From assembly GCA_036365515.1 (NCBI GenBank), contig CM070873.1, forward strand, positions 73,496,529 through 73,560,528: DNA of 64,000 nt. Direction: 5' to 3'. The notes under the pieces are model-generated. The model was not told where the DNA came from and did no database searches. It was given only the letters and a program-made list of their open reading frames with translations. Below are positions 12,611 through 23,978 of the stretch, in pieces. Source of the DNA: Torymus aiolomorphi. Taxonomy: Eukaryota > Arthropoda > Insecta > Hymenoptera > Torymidae. Each line of letters starts with the position of its first letter. Within the stretch, counting starts at the first letter, position 1. The position numbers and the translations under genes are program-made.

Positions 12611-13437
12611 ATGGTCAGCTCATCGCAGTTTGTGGAATCTGCGATACCCAATTGGGCATATACACAGCCCGAAGAGGAGATCAACGAGGCCATCCAAGCC
12701 CTTGGTCTACAGCAGTCAGATCTGCAGTAAATATGCAGACAATGATCAAGTGGCTTATGGTCGATTATAGTGCCACCGATTTCATGCCAGAGCCGGAGCT
12801 GTCAGAGCAGCAAGCGTTTGCCAAACGCGAGGAGTCCCGAAGGGCGTTCATCGACTTAACGTTGGTGAACAAGTCTGGGTCGACTATTGTGGATCCAAAT
12901 ACCGACTCGGACCTTCTGCACCCATTCACCACGCTCCTTGATGATCCGATAGTAAGGCAGAACCTCTCGGAGTCTCGAAGGATGAGCGCGCCACCACAAG
13001 CACATAACACAGTCGTGGAGCCAGTGGAAGAGGCAAACGGCTAGGAGGGTTCCGAGACAGAGCCATTTTGCTCTGCAACATCCACCGGGACATCTCCAGC
13101 CGAAGCCGAGGGACAGATCCAACAGCAACAACTGCAGAAGCAGCAAAGGCAACAACAGCAGCTGGAGCAGCAACAGCAACAAATGCTGGAGCAGCAGCGA
13201 CAGCAACAACTGCAGCAGCAGCAATAGCAACAACTGCAGTAGCAACAGCAACAAATGCTGGAGCAGCAGCAACAGTAACAACAGCAGGAGCAGCAGCGAC
13301 GACAGCAGCAGCAGCGGCAGCAAGTGCTCCTGGAAGAGCAGCGCAGGCAACGATAATACCGGCGCAACCTGGAAGAAGAGCCGTTGCCGGCACAAAATGG
13401 GCAGTACGCGTTCTGACAGCAAATGTGAACCCCGCCG
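12611..13437 (+). pseudogene. gag, N-terminal half (frameshifted, Gln-rich)
   Basis: An ATG at 12611 opens a frame (MVSSSQFVESAIPNW...) that stops at 12728-12730. Reading continues one frame over from about 12733 with MQTMIKWLMVDYSATDF and runs to 13044. Beyond this, 13100-13340 is CAG/CAA-rich in one frame and would encode a poly-Gln stretch broken by several stops. The frame is then cut at 13437 by the Transib-like insertion, and gag-like sequence resumes after 18001. I infer Gag from position (after leader, before protease) and from the CA-like segment downstream. It is not functional. Confidence 0.6.
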
Positions 13438-13639
13438 CACAGTGGGCCCAAATGAACCGGTCGGTTCAAAATCAAATATATTGAGATATTAATCGATTTA
13501 AATTTTTTTTTTAAATACAGGTAATAATGGGTTCTTTAACGGAAAACTACAGGAAAAATTAAAAAATTAAAAAAGTATTACAACTATTAAAAATAAATCT
13601 AACAATAAAATAATTAATAATTACGTAAAAGTGCTATTT

Positions 13640-14911
13640 TGTACGTTATTCTGCGGATGGATTTGGCGCTTGTCCCTATCACGGCGGGCCGCATGTCCCT
13701 ATCACTGCGGGGTAATATGAAGGCGAGTAAATTTAAAGGTTAGGTTACTTGATTAAATCACTTTTTTTTTAATTTACATAAATAGGAATTTCTGCAAACA
13801 CTGAACGTTTTAATAGATTCAGCGACACAGCAGTTTCATCACAGTTCTATAGATACAAGATTTATCAATATTCAATAACTCATTTTCTTTTAAATATGAT
13901 TGTATTTCTTCAAAGCATTTACGTAATCCAAGCTCAGTAACTTTGGCTCGACAAAGGCTTACATTTTCTGTTAATCTTTGTGCTACATTTGTATCTCTTG
14001 ATAAAAAACATTCAAACCAGTGGCGACCTGGTAAGTTACCTTTGAAAGGATTGCTCCTTTTCACGGATACAACATACAGACGTATACTTGCAAATAATTG
14101 GCCCTTAGTTATAGGAAAACCGTCTCTCGCATATTTGAAAATCCATTCAACTAAGTCACTCTCTTCCTGTTCTGTCAATATAGGTTGTGCTCCAGGTTTC
14201 TTCTCTGCATACTTGCCCTGAACGCGTGCTCTAAATGTAGATTCTGGAACACCGTACGCGCGACTTGTTGATGCAATAGTTTTTCCTTCTCTTATAGTAT
14301 TTACAGCGTCCCTCAAATTACTTTTAGAATAAATCATTCTTTTCTGCTCATTTCCTAGCACAGCGAAAACACGTATTGCTATCGCAAACGCGAGCGTGAT
14401 ACCAAACTTTGGAGGTTAGGGAGAATCGACGTAGCGCCGCCGTGATACGTACGCAAACTGTATTCTTTGGTCCACAGAATAGCGCACATCCACGATATTT
14501 AAGTACCTAATGCTGCGGCTCATTTATTTATAATTATAACGAAAAAAATTACCTTATCTATTGATAATACCTTAAATTAAAGCCTCTAGTTGATGTGGAG
14601 GTAAAAAAACTAAAGAATAAATACACATTTTATTGATTTTTTATGATTTAGCTGAGGACTCTTCGGTATCACGATTGGTACGAAAATGGCTTTTTCAAAG
14701 CCTTTTCACACTGTCTCAATTTGAAAATTTTTTTATTAATAAATAAATCAAAGAGAATGGTCAATAATTGATACAAATCGATACATTATAATTATATCAT
14801 ACTAAGATAATTTTTTTCAAGTCGAAATATTATGTTTTGAAAGTATTATTCATCTGAATTAAAAATTCCATAGTGAACGGGACACCCGCAGTGATAGGTA
14901 CATTTACCCTA
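13640..14911 (-). mobile_element. pogo/Tigger-like element relic inside the Transib-like element
   Basis: It carries the transposase fragment at 13819-14361. Near the ends are copies of TGTCCCTATCAC: two on the left (about 13674 and 13696) and the reverse complement on the right near 14887-14903. The right terminus reads AGGGTAAATG on the minus strand next to TA, like the AGGTAAAA terminus of the element at 51695-56486. The left end is not clean. Relative to the opposite Transib arm (17820-17880), about 40 bp of arm sequence is missing here, so a deletion accompanied or followed the insertion. Confidence 0.55.
13819..14361 (-). pseudogene. pogo/Tigger-type transposase, N-terminal DNA-binding part
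   Basis: A 180-residue open frame. Residues about 12-55 form a pipsqueak-type helix-turn-helix (NTIREGKTIASTSRAYGVPE, then STFRARVQG). Residues about 60-150 fit the Tc5/CENP-B second DNA-binding domain (LTEQEESDLVEWI; GFPITKGQLF; LPGRHWFECFLSR). The catalytic DDE domain is absent, so this is at most a DNA-binding remnant. It parallels the N-terminal part of the transposase at 52428-53735 (GFPITKNDLL; GLHWCESFLKR) but is clearly divergent from it. Confidence 0.8.
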
Positions 14912-14914
14912 TAA

Positions 14915-16520
14915 GAATCTGTGTATTTCTCCAGCAAACTGCATAGATTTAGAGTGTGTTTGCAGGTGTACCCGGATAAAAAAGTTATATATATTTATAT
15001 AACATCATAATATATGATCATGTATGACCATATATACTTGTATATGAATATATATTATCATATATTCTCAAATAAAACCAGATATAAATGCGTGATGTAG
15101 CATCGAAAATTTTTCATATATATGATAACATATATAGTTATAAATATATGAAACGCTAGTATCTGGGACTTTTCGTGTACGTAACGCAAGCTTCTGGGAT
15201 TTTCAATTGAATTCCAGGATTCCTGGAAGACCTCTATATGTAACGCTAACTTCCAGGATGCCTTAAGCTAACTGTCACATCATGAAAACATTACTTTTTA
15301 AAGTTATTTTCTCATATTTCCGGTACTAGAAGCGGGCGCCGCAGGCCCCCTGCGAATCACAACACCTTTAGGGTCATTATTTCTTTAGTCAAGCATCAAA
15401 TTCTCCTTTTTTAGGCTTATTTCACAACATGTGTATAGACACTATTGTGAAACCCACTTTACTTTTTCTGATGGAGTCCCAGAAATTACATTTACATACA
15501 TTTATATTTATGTTTTATGTTAGTTTCCAGGACATTCCAGATGTTTAACGTTGGTTTCGGGGACATTTGTTAGTTTTGGGAACAGTCCCTGAATCTACAT
15601 ATGTTTAACGTCAGTTTTGAGGACATCGGCCCCCATAAGAGACATTATTTCTTTAGTCACGTATAGGTATACAGTAACATGGGGTCCTGGGAACTAACGT
15701 TATACAAGTTTATATATATATATATATGTATAATGTTATTATTCAGGACCTCTTAGGGTTTTCTGCAATAAAAGTGGGTAAGGGCGGCACTTCGCGCCGC
15801 CATTGTCTACAATGAACCATTCCTCTCAGTATTGGCTAACACCACGACGCCTGAGCCGCCCGCTTCAAGTTCCATCGAATTTTACGTTGATTTCGGAAAA
15901 AAATTACGGAAAAGAAGGTTGTGAAAGTAACCCTAAAGGTCCCCGAAACTACAGGTCAAGTCCTGCAAACTAACGTTAGACATATACAGTTTCCAGGACC
16001 TGTTCCCGAAACTAACAAATGTCCTGGAAACTAACGTTACACATAATGAATGTCCTGGATACTAGCATTACACAGAAATATGACAATATATGAATATATA
16101 TATATATATAAGGCAATCTTTTGGGATTTTCAGTGATTTTCTTAGGGTCTACCTACAATGGAAGCTGTGCCATATATTGAGAAAACATTATAAACATTGT
16201 AGAATGAGCCTGACTAAAGAAATAATGACCCTCAGGTTATTGACTTTCGCAGGGGGCCTGCGGCGCCCGCTTTTGCGGAAGAAAATTACGGAAAAACTAC
16301 TAAAGAAATCAAATTCATATTGTGTGACAGTTAGCTTTAGTGAGCCTGGAAGCTTGCGTTACGGATAGAAGTTTTCTGGGACGTCCCAGAAAAATGCGAA
16401 AATCCCAGAAGCATGCGTTACGTGTATGGATCCGTCCCAGATACTTGCATTCCAGATAAATATGACAATATATATTATATATAACCATATATGATTATAT
16501 ATAAATTATAGGTTATATAG
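14915..16520. repeat. AT-rich foldback with GTTAGTTTCCAGGAC repeats
   Basis: The segment from about 14990 (tatatgatcatgtatgacc...) through the 'ctgggacttttcgtgtacgtaacgcaagcttc' block is mirrored on the right up to about 16500. Inside are multiple copies of a short motif around TAACGTTAGTTTCCAGGAC in both orientations (15520, 15690, 15980, 16020). The segment 15503-15712 is the same as the microsatellite-embedded cassettes at 31732-31940 and 38058-38260. Sequence at about 15780-15830 also resembles 47563-47600. No coding capacity. Confidence 0.65.
15503..15712 (+). repeat. 210-bp cassette, copy A
   Basis: This runs from TATATTTATGTTTTATGTTA to CTAACGTTATACAAGTTTAT, followed by a short (TA)n. 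It is nearly identical to copies at 31732-31940 and 38058-38260. The ends are imperfect inverted repeats (GTTAGTTTCCAGGAC against GTCCTGGGAACTAAC). Confidence 0.85.
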
Positions 16521-16635
16521 GTAAGGGAAAATAATAGGAAAAATTAAAAAAAATATTCAAGTCAGTTTTTGGATCAAAACTTATTTTTTTAATGATTATA
16601 AGAAGCTGGGCATAGCAAGCTTCATAGATTTTGAG

Positions 16636-16651
16636 TGTGTGTGTGTGTGTA

Positions 16652-16697
<46 letters not shown>

Positions 16698-16714
16698 TGT
16701 GTGTGTGTGTGTGT
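16636..16714. repeat. (GT)n microsatellite
   Basis: A GT tract with two short interruptions, directly after a third copy (about 16530-16620) of the Transib-arm segment 'ttttttggatcaaaac'. Confidence 0.9.
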
Positions 16715-17094
16715 TATAAGTCATTAAAATTCTCCATCACTTGACTGATCATTTTGAGATTCCGAATTATCATTCACTGTTTCACCAGCGATGAATTGAA
16801 TATTCTCTCTGAAATGAATTTGTAAGTAGTAAATCATTGTAAGTTAAATTGTAATATTGATAATGAATTAATGTTATTACTATAACATGAGATAAAGAAT
16901 AATTTTATTAGAAATATAATTTAAAATATATTATTGGTACTAACAAGGAGAGTGCACACCCTTCAGAAAACGGATTTTCGCAGGTATTGGGGAGTCGATT
17001 TCTGGTACCTAAAAATGAAGTCGTGTTCCTAATTTCATCTCATAGGCCCTTTTTCTTGAGATATGGGCAATCTCATCTCAAATATCCTCTATTT

Positions 17095-17265
17095 CGTTAA
17101 AAGAATATTGATTTTTCAGGAAATTATAAGCAATCAAAGATAGCGTAGGAAAATGGTTAAAATACAATCAATTTAATAGCTTGAAATGAAGACATATTTT
17201 TAGCCATTTTCATACGCTATCTTTGATTGCTTATATTTTTCTGAAAAATCAATATTTCTTCAACG
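17095..17265. repeat. 171-bp hairpin
   Basis: CGTTAAAAGAATATTGATTT to 'gctatctttgattgctta' forms arms of about 60 bp around a ~45-bp loop. It is a probable small hairpin MITE; a target duplication is not clear. Confidence 0.6.
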
Positions 17266-17453
17266 AATCAGAGCTTAAACTTTCAACGTCAATAAATTAT
17301 GTGAATCCTTTACACGAATGCAATGATATGCTACCTGTTGCATAGTATACAATAATTAAAAATGAAATTTTTGGAATTGAAAGATAATGTTAGAAATCTA
17401 CAAAATCAAGTTCCAGAAAGTCACGAGTTTTTTAACATATTCCATATTCCATA

Positions 17454-17458
<5 letters not shown>

Positions 17459-17492
<34 letters not shown>

Positions 17493-17522
17493 TACACACA
17501 CACACACGCGCGCGCACACACA
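17459..17522. repeat. (CA)n microsatellite
   Basis: A CA repeat with CG interruptions. AT-rich sequence from 17540 mirrors 15000-15130 and completes the right arm of the Transib-like element. Confidence 0.9.
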
Positions 17523-18006
17523 ATACGCGTGCATATATCCACGTAAAAAAAAATTATATATATAAGCATATATGGTTATATGTTGAATTTGACCTTATAT
17601 AAGTATATATGATCATATATATTAATATATGTTAATATATATTCATATATTGTCATATATAACTATGTATATTATCATATATATATGAAAAATTTTTATA
17701 TATTCATACATGATCATATATTATGATTTTATATGAATATATATAACTTTTTTATCCGGGTACACCTGCAAACACACTCTAAATCTATGCAGTTTGCTGG
17801 AGAAAGACACAGATTCTTATAGTCATACAAAAATACGTTTTGATCCAAAAACTGACCTTGAATATTTTTTTTTTAATTTTTCCTGTAGTTTTCCATTAAA
17901 GTACCTATTATTACCTGTATTAAAAAAAAAATTTTTAAATTGGTTAATATCTCAAGGAGATATTTGATTTTGAACCGACCGGTTCATTTGGGCCCACTGT
18001 GCGCCG

Positions 18007-19372
18007 CAGCGACAGAGCTTTGAGTGGCCACGAGCAGGTGAACAGCGCACCGCTGGGATAGCAGTAGGAGATAGTGTAGTCCCGGAACAGCTGCTGTCTG
18101 TGATTCAAAGACTCGTCAAAGAGGTCGAAGAGTTAAAGGATAGTGTGTAAACATTACAGGAAGCTTGACCCCCCCCCCCCCAAACATGCACTTGGTGGGA
18201 GTTCAACCACCAAGTATAGGCAGGGGACGAGCATCACAACAGGTGAACTTTCAAAACACGTTCACGTATGTGAACTTTGACAGCAGCAGCCCAAACCTCC
18301 AGTCCACAACAAACGCCAGGAGGAACAGCGTGAGAAATCCTCCCCAGCGTCAAACAAGGAATGGCGCGACCCAGAACCCGTCTGAGAGGCATACGTATTT
18401 GCCTTAGCAGACGAACCGTGATGTGGGCCATATAGTCCGAAAATGGCACATCAAATTTTCAGGGTCCTCAAAGTAGCAGAGCGTCGAGTTATTCCTTACA
18501 AGGGTAGAGGAACGCAGAACTCTAGCTAATTTGACATACGACGAGGTGCTTTCGTCATTGTCAGAGCTCCTAACGGGGGTAGCAGCCACTTGGTATCGAA
18601 GTAACCACCATACATGGCGATCGTGGTAAGATTTCAAAGAGGCCATAACGCACATGTATGGCGGGGACAGGGGACATAAGCAACGCGTCCTAGCGAAAAT
18701 AAACACGAGGACTCAAGGCCGAAAAGAACTCACGCGTGATTACGTAGTAAATCTCCAGGCTATGATCCTCAAGTTAGTTCCGGTACCTAGTATAGCTCAC
18801 AGATAGACATGTTGCACCGGAACATGCGGTTAGAACTACAAAAGATGGTACGGATTACCGAGGACTCCTGAACCTGGCCCGGGAAGCCGAATGAGCGCTC
18901 GTGGCAGACAACGTGTATCACTCGTCGGCACCGCCCGACCGCCCATACTTGCCAAAATTTGCCTACGTGCCGACGGAGCCGCCTACGGATCAGCGGAAAA
19001 AACAGAATCCAGGTGTGGCGGCGATGGAGCACCAACACGAATCTCGAGAGAGCCTCAAGGCTATATGCCGTCGGGTCTTGACGAAGAAAGGCACCGACGA
19101 GAATAGTGGGCAAAAACCTAACCAGCAGCCGCCCAGAAAACCCAAGAACAAGGGTAACTGGGATAACAGACAGCGGAAGGGCGGGCTAGCTACCAACCAC
19201 ACTAGTGGAGGTAATAGCTCGACTCACCAGGCTAGGCCGCAAAGTCCGACGAACAACGGACCTCCACAAGGGCCAGAGTACCGAAGGGGACCCGGATATG
19301 AGCTAAAGGAAGGCAATCCCAAATCCAATGCTGCCGGAAACCAGCAGGGAAACGGCCAGGGAGGCAGGTAAA
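18007..19372 (+). pseudogene. gag, C-terminal half
   Basis: The frame is broken by several stops, but the peptide pieces read as Gag. There is a capsid-like segment (VRKWHIKFSG at 18433-18462; DFKEAITHMYGGDRGHKQRV at about 18630-18690; LTRDYVVNLQAM at about 18733-18768). A low-complexity basic tail follows (18901-19371), rich in Pro, Asn, Gln and Gly, with runs such as PPRKPKNKGNWDNRQRKGG. The W...F..A...Y-like spacing is that of the retrotransposon Gag capsid, which packages element RNA. No CCHC zinc knuckle was seen. It directly continues the gag interrupted at 13437. Confidence 0.65.
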
Positions 19373-19479
19373 AACGACCACATGCCCGCCCCAGCTCTGA
19401 CATCAGAGACCGAGGGAAACTTGATCCAATCTTCTGAAGGAGAGAGCGAAGAAGTGTCCGGGACTCAACCGATCGAAGT

Positions 19480-19745
19480 CAACCAGGAAGCCTGCTCGCG
19501 ATGGTGGCTTCAAGTAGGAGTAGCTGGCTACAGGCTCTTTTCGATACAGGAGCTTCCTGGACTGGAATGAATTCCATCAGCTTACAGCTCGCTACGGCCT
19601 GTGGAAAAGAATTAATCCCAGCCAGCGGCCTAATGGCACGGGTGGTAAACGGGCAGAGCATAGCAGTGCTTGGCTATGTGTATCTGCCCATGGTCGCGGC
19701 CGCCGTATGCAAAGACGTGCGCGTCGCAATAATGCCAGATAATGC
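19480..19745 (+). pseudogene. aspartic protease segment of the LTR element
   Basis: The translation contains LFDTGASW (catalytic Asp in DTGAS at 19543-19557), followed by NSISLQLATACG and a flap-like VNGQSIAVLGYV, then DVRVAIMPD. This is the order of a retroviral-type protease, which cleaves the Gag precursor. It stops being recognisable at about 19745, where AT-rich sequence unrelated to pol begins. Reverse transcriptase should follow and is absent. Confidence 0.75.
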
Positions 19746-20257
19746 AATTATATTTAAAATTAAAAACATTGTTTTCATTATTTCTATTTGAATTATAATA
19801 ATAGTTTTTAGTTTTATTTATGCAAATGTTGAATAGAAAAAAAGTTTTATTTCAATGTTATCAACAACTTTTGTATTTGAAATTTTTGTGTTAAGTAAAA
19901 TGCTTTTGAATAACATAAGGAAAAATACCGTTTTATTACCCCCGATTAATACAAAAATATAAAGTTAAATTTTACATAGTTTAACGAAAACTGTAGACTA
20001 ATCGCTCACTTATGTTCGTATAACTTATACATATACACACATGCACACATACACTAATACCGCGAATAGGAGAAAAATAAAAAGAGAAAACTCAACACTG
20101 GTGCATTTGTCAATGGTAATCTGGCTTGGTACTGCGTGCGTGCAGAGCTTACATCAGCCGTAACGGCCATCTCGGCTATAGGCTGTGCATAGTGCGTTCG
20201 CACCAGCGGAAAAACGCATGCGATCCACGTGACTGTGAGCCCTCCCTGATATATATG

Positions 20258-20302
<45 letters not shown>

Positions 20303-21810
20303 GCGCGCGCGTTTTCTACTACTAGCCCTAGTAAGTCTGTGTTGACTGCGGGTCTGCGGCCCTACGGCGACGTGCGCGCGCGTATGTCCATGGTGTGATG
20401 TCAACAATCGCATCGTCTGGCTCCCGGCGTTCCCAGTGATGACGGTGGCGGCTGCAATACGCCGCCCTGGAGAATGTCGTCCATTTCATCGTGTTTACTG
20501 GTTGATGATCAGATCTGTCAGAGACAGGAAGGCAGCGTGTCGACGGCGAAAGCAAATTTCGTAAGCCCTTTCTCGTTCCTAACCTCTCTGATAGGTAAGC
20601 TGATGGTACTTTCTCTTGTTGCAGGTATCTGGCGACGAGAGTAGTGTAAACGATGGGCACTGCTGCAGAATCTTTGTTGTGTGTGGTGATGTTGCTTGGC
20701 TCATTTATTTATTAGTTATATGTGGTTTTCAGATACTCAACTTTCCATGTGTGTGTTTGACTCTTATACTAGTGGCTCTGTGTATAGTTAATCTGCTGCT
20801 GGTGCCTTCAGTGACTCTCAGGATGGAGGTGTTTTCAACAATGAAACAACAAGTGAAGATTCCACCAGTCTTTCCCCTCTAATTGCTAGAGGTAGCTGGT
20901 GCAGAGAGAATAGTGAACAACAACCAATGGTACAGTATTTTCTTTTATAAGGTAATGTTTTTTGTGTCATTTTTTCATTAGTTATATGTGGTTTCTAAGT
21001 GCTCAACTCTCCTCACTTGTCTCCTAGATCAGTGACTGATCTATTCATGTGTTTTGTTCATTCCTACGGTGAGGCAGTCCTTGAGATTGAGACACGCATG
21101 TCGGTTTCTATAGTATTTTTCTCTCAGATGGCTATTACATAATTCTGAGCACACTGGCATCCATGCAGCAGTGCCCGCCCTGGGCCATCCAGCCTCATTT
21201 TGCAGCTTCTCCAGCTCTACAATGATCTTCAAGTGTTAGTGCTTTAGAATGTGAGGGGATAGATAATTAGGAACTGGGGGATATCATAAAAGTGCTGTGT
21301 GTGTGGTTAGATGCGATACCGGTAAGCAGTTGTCGCTGATCATATTAGCTCATCTGGTTAATTTCTAAGTTTAGTCAGGGTATAAAAACTCATTTCAAGG
21401 TATCTATTGTATATATAAGTGAGTCTTGCGTATTTAATAGTTTTCATTTTAATTCTTTATATATATTGAACTTTACTATACTACAAAATCTATAACACAT
21501 ACATTACACTTTTGTGTAATATGATATTACTTTAACATGTACTTTTATAATACTAGACAATTTTGTTTCTCTTAGTTCAATCGCTTAGGTTCTGTGAACA
21601 TAATTAACAGGTTAAGCTGTGTAATTTTATATGAAATTTCTATTTGTTATCAAAACAGAAAGATAACATAATTATAGATTTTTAACAACGCAATTTTTAA
21701 ATATTTTTCCAATTTTGATTTTACTATATACTAAGTTTTATGTAACAGTTTTTGTTAGTTATTGTTTTAGTTTTTTTATTGGTATTTAAACGATATCCTT
21801 TGTATTTAAG

Positions 21811-22159
21811 AGTTCTATTGGAATTTGGTTGGTAAAGGCGCTTACGATAGGGTGTTAATCATATGTGTATCTTGCATCTGACGGCCAATTGTCTACCAGG
21901 AAAGGTTTCGTTTAAATAAATGAACCGTTTAAATAAATGAAACGAATAAATAAAAAAATAAATAAATAAATAAATAATGGCATTGACGAAGCGGACTGTC
22001 TCCCGTTATCATTACACCCTGACTTAATTACCTGAAGAGGGACACGGAAAAAGTGTCCGAAACGTCGTTTCAGAATAAATGGTGTTCATTTATTTAAACG
22101 AAACCTTTCCTGGTAGACAATTGGCCATCAGATGTAAGATACACATAGTTCTATTGGAA
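21811..22159 (+). mobile_element. 323-bp insert with 13-bp target duplication
   Basis: AGTTCTATTGGAA occurs at 21811-21823 and again at 22147-22159. The 323 bp between hold ~63-bp terminal-type inverted repeats ('atatgtgtatcttgcatctg' at 21861 and its mirror ending at 22146), an (AAAT)n tract at 21943-21976 and a CTGAAGAGGG...GTGTCCGAAACG motif. A long duplication suggests retroposition by a LINE or Penelope-type machinery rather than a cut-and-paste event. Confidence 0.65.
22032..22073 (+). ncRNA. hammerhead-like CTGAAGA...GAAAC motif
   Basis: It reads CTGAAGA, then a GGACAC/GTGTCC stem, then CGAAACG, then GTTTC. The core elements CUGANGA, stem II and GAAA are present in order, and GAAAC/GTTTC could give the short stem III known from Penelope-type hammerheads. 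An extra G after CTGAAGA and a weak stem I make activity uncertain. Confidence 0.35.
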
Positions 22160-22204
22160 ATCAATTCTTTGTACGATAAGCAAAAATTGTCTATTTTATG
22201 TATA

Positions 22205-22740
22205 TTTTGGCGTTTAAAATCGTTTCTATAGATTTAACTCGTCAGATATTTATTTTACATGAAAATCTTAAATGGGAAAAAGTTTTGTTTAACTATTATC
22301 TATAACTTATGTATTGAATATTTTTGTGTAAAATTAAATACTGTCAAGTTACAGTCGAAAATCGTCCATTTTATACGTATTTTTTGGCGTTTAAAATAGT
22401 TTTTATAAGATTAACTCGTCAGGAGTTAATTTTACAAAAAAATGTTAAGTAGAAAAAAGTTTTGTTTCAATATTATCTACAACTTTTGTATTTAACATTT
22501 TTGCGAAAAATCAAATCCTGATAAGTTATAGCCGAAAATCATCCATTTTATGTGTATTTTGGCGTTTAAAATCGTTTTTATAAGTGTAACTCATCGAGAG
22601 TTGATTTTATATGAAAATATTAAATAGAAAAAAGTTTTGTATTATTATAATCTACAACTTTTGTATTTAACATTTTCGTGTAACATCAAATCCTGTCAAG
22701 TTATAGTAAAAAATCGTCCATTTTTGACCTTTTTTGCCGT
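22205..22740. repeat. tandem repeat, ~176-bp unit, about three copies
   Basis: The 'ttggcgtttaaaatcgttt' segment recurs at about 22208, 22384 and 22558, each followed by 'taactcgtcag'-like and 'acaacttttgtatttaacatt'-like segments. A further partial copy is near 19800-19900. Confidence 0.8.
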
Positions 22741-23280
22741 TTTTTGCAGTTATCTTGGTAAATATTGCTCTTAGAGAAAAGTCTTCAACAGAAAAAATGT
22801 GTATTTTAATTAGTTTTAGCAGATAGACCTATAGATATTAGCTTAAAATTAATTTTTCTAGACATTAGGCTTAAAAATCGATTTTTTGAGATATTTCTTT
22901 GTGCTCGCATTTGAACAATTTTTCATCGATCTTTCTGGTTAAGAGACCAGCACTTAGGTATAATTAGAGGAGCATTTTCCCGCAATCCCGATGAAATCCA
23001 TCGAAAATTCGCTGAGATAATCCATAAACTTGATTACATACGAACGTACATACATACGTACATCATAGAAAACGCCTAAAATGAACTATTTCTGGGCGGA
23101 AAATAGTTTTTATACAGTAAATTGCTAGTTTTCGGGGAGTTACAATTTTCACTCTGGTGAAAATATAAGGCTCTCCCGAGTAGCGGTTGTGCCTAAAAAG
23201 AGGAGGACGCTCCGACCCAGGCTCCATAAAGATCACCGACCGATGGCGTCGGTGCGACCTGGGTCCCAGTGGTACAGTGA

Positions 23281-23781
23281 TTAAAGGAAGCGCGGCGCCT
23301 AAGCCAGTCCTCGCGCGCAGCGGAGGACGCAGCCCTGGCCGCACTGGAGGCTTTTCTCCAGTGCTACAGTGAGGCTGGCAAGCGGCAAGCCGGCCAATGG
23401 GTCGGAATGGCCCAAGGCCGGTGCGAAGAGCTTGCGGCCGCCGCAGAGGCCAGGGCTGCCAGGAAGCGCTGCGCCGCCTTACAGAATGCAGAGGAGGCTC
23501 GCCTGGCTTGTGCGCGGGAGCGCATGGAAGAGGCCAGGCGTGCGAGGGAAAAGACTGAAGAGACGGCGCGCCGGGCCAGAGAAGAGGCCCAGCGCCGTCT
23601 CCAGTAAAAAGAGGAGCGCCTCATAAGGGCGCTCGAAGAAGAGCGAGCGGCCCGGGAAAAGCTTGATGCTAACGCGCTCCTTCGGTGCTTCATGTGTGGC
23701 GAGCTTGGGGTGAAAAAATCCAAACACTGCCCCAATCAAGCTCGTCACAAGGGGCGCCGGACTTACTCCCGGGCCAACTGA
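23281..23781 (+). pseudogene. 3' accessory ORF: coiled coil plus Cys/His knuckle
   Basis: One frame runs from 23281 to the stop at 23779-23781 (166 codons) with a single in-frame TAA at 23605-23607. Residues about 15-125 are Ala/Glu/Arg-rich and strongly helical (EELAAAAEARAARKR; ARERMEEARRAREKTEE; RALEEERAAREK), a coiled coil. Residues about 135-155 contain CFMCGEL and HCPNQARH, giving C-x2-C-x10-C-x5-H, a possible zinc-binding knuckle. It sits where env or a second gag-like ORF would be, just before the polypurine tract and 3' LTR. GC content is far above the AT-rich filler upstream. There is no membrane segment, so it is not an envelope protein. Function unknown; an RNA-binding or Gag-like role is inference. 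The start codon is not clear. Confidence 0.55.
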
Positions 23782-23978
23782 AGATCGGCGAGGCCCCGAA
23801 GATTTTTTTTTATGTTTCTTTTTTAATAAAAATTAAAAAACACCGGTGACTCCGATTCTTCCTCATTCCCTTTTCGAACCTCCTTCTCCTAAACCTTACC
23901 ACCATACTTATAGGTATGACGACGGTCATGGATGGCAGAGCTGCTCACAGATCCCCTAAGCAGCGTCTGGCGGGGTGG

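Larger units (their letters stand above)
13438..18001. mobile_element. Transib-like DNA transposon, non-autonomous, with nested insertions
   Basis: The terminal inverted repeats are 40 bp and identical at both ends (13438-13477 and 17962-18001), starting CACAGTGGGCCC. The 5-bp duplication CGCCG lies directly outside (13433-13437 and 18002-18006). Transib elements, the relatives of RAG1, typically carry TIRs beginning CAC(A/T)(A/G)TG and make GC-rich 5-bp duplications of the form CGNCG; both features are met. The heptamer is followed by 23 bases and then the A-rich AAAATCAAA. No Transib transposase is visible. The interior holds a pogo relic, a large AT-rich palindrome, microsatellites and a hairpin. 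Confidence 0.75.
19746..23160. other. non-coding filler replacing pol
   Basis: No pol-like frame is present. The stretch holds a first copy of the ~176-bp repeat (about 19800-19900), a (TA)n(GA)n compound tract (20249-20301), two copies of 'ttagttatatgtggttt' about 270 bp apart (20709 and 20977), the retroposon-like insert at 21811-22159 and the repeat array at 22205-22740. Because related repeats lie at both edges, the block may be one inserted element, but I did not find matching ends. Confidence 0.5.

Noticed and set aside
12856..13475. Minus-strand Leu-, Ala- or Cys-rich frames opposite gag
   Set aside because: They are the antisense of CAG repeats that encode poly-Gln in the gag frame.
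23407..23735. Minus-strand Ser/Ala-rich frames
   Set aside because: Antisense of the coiled-coil ORF, where high GC keeps several frames open.
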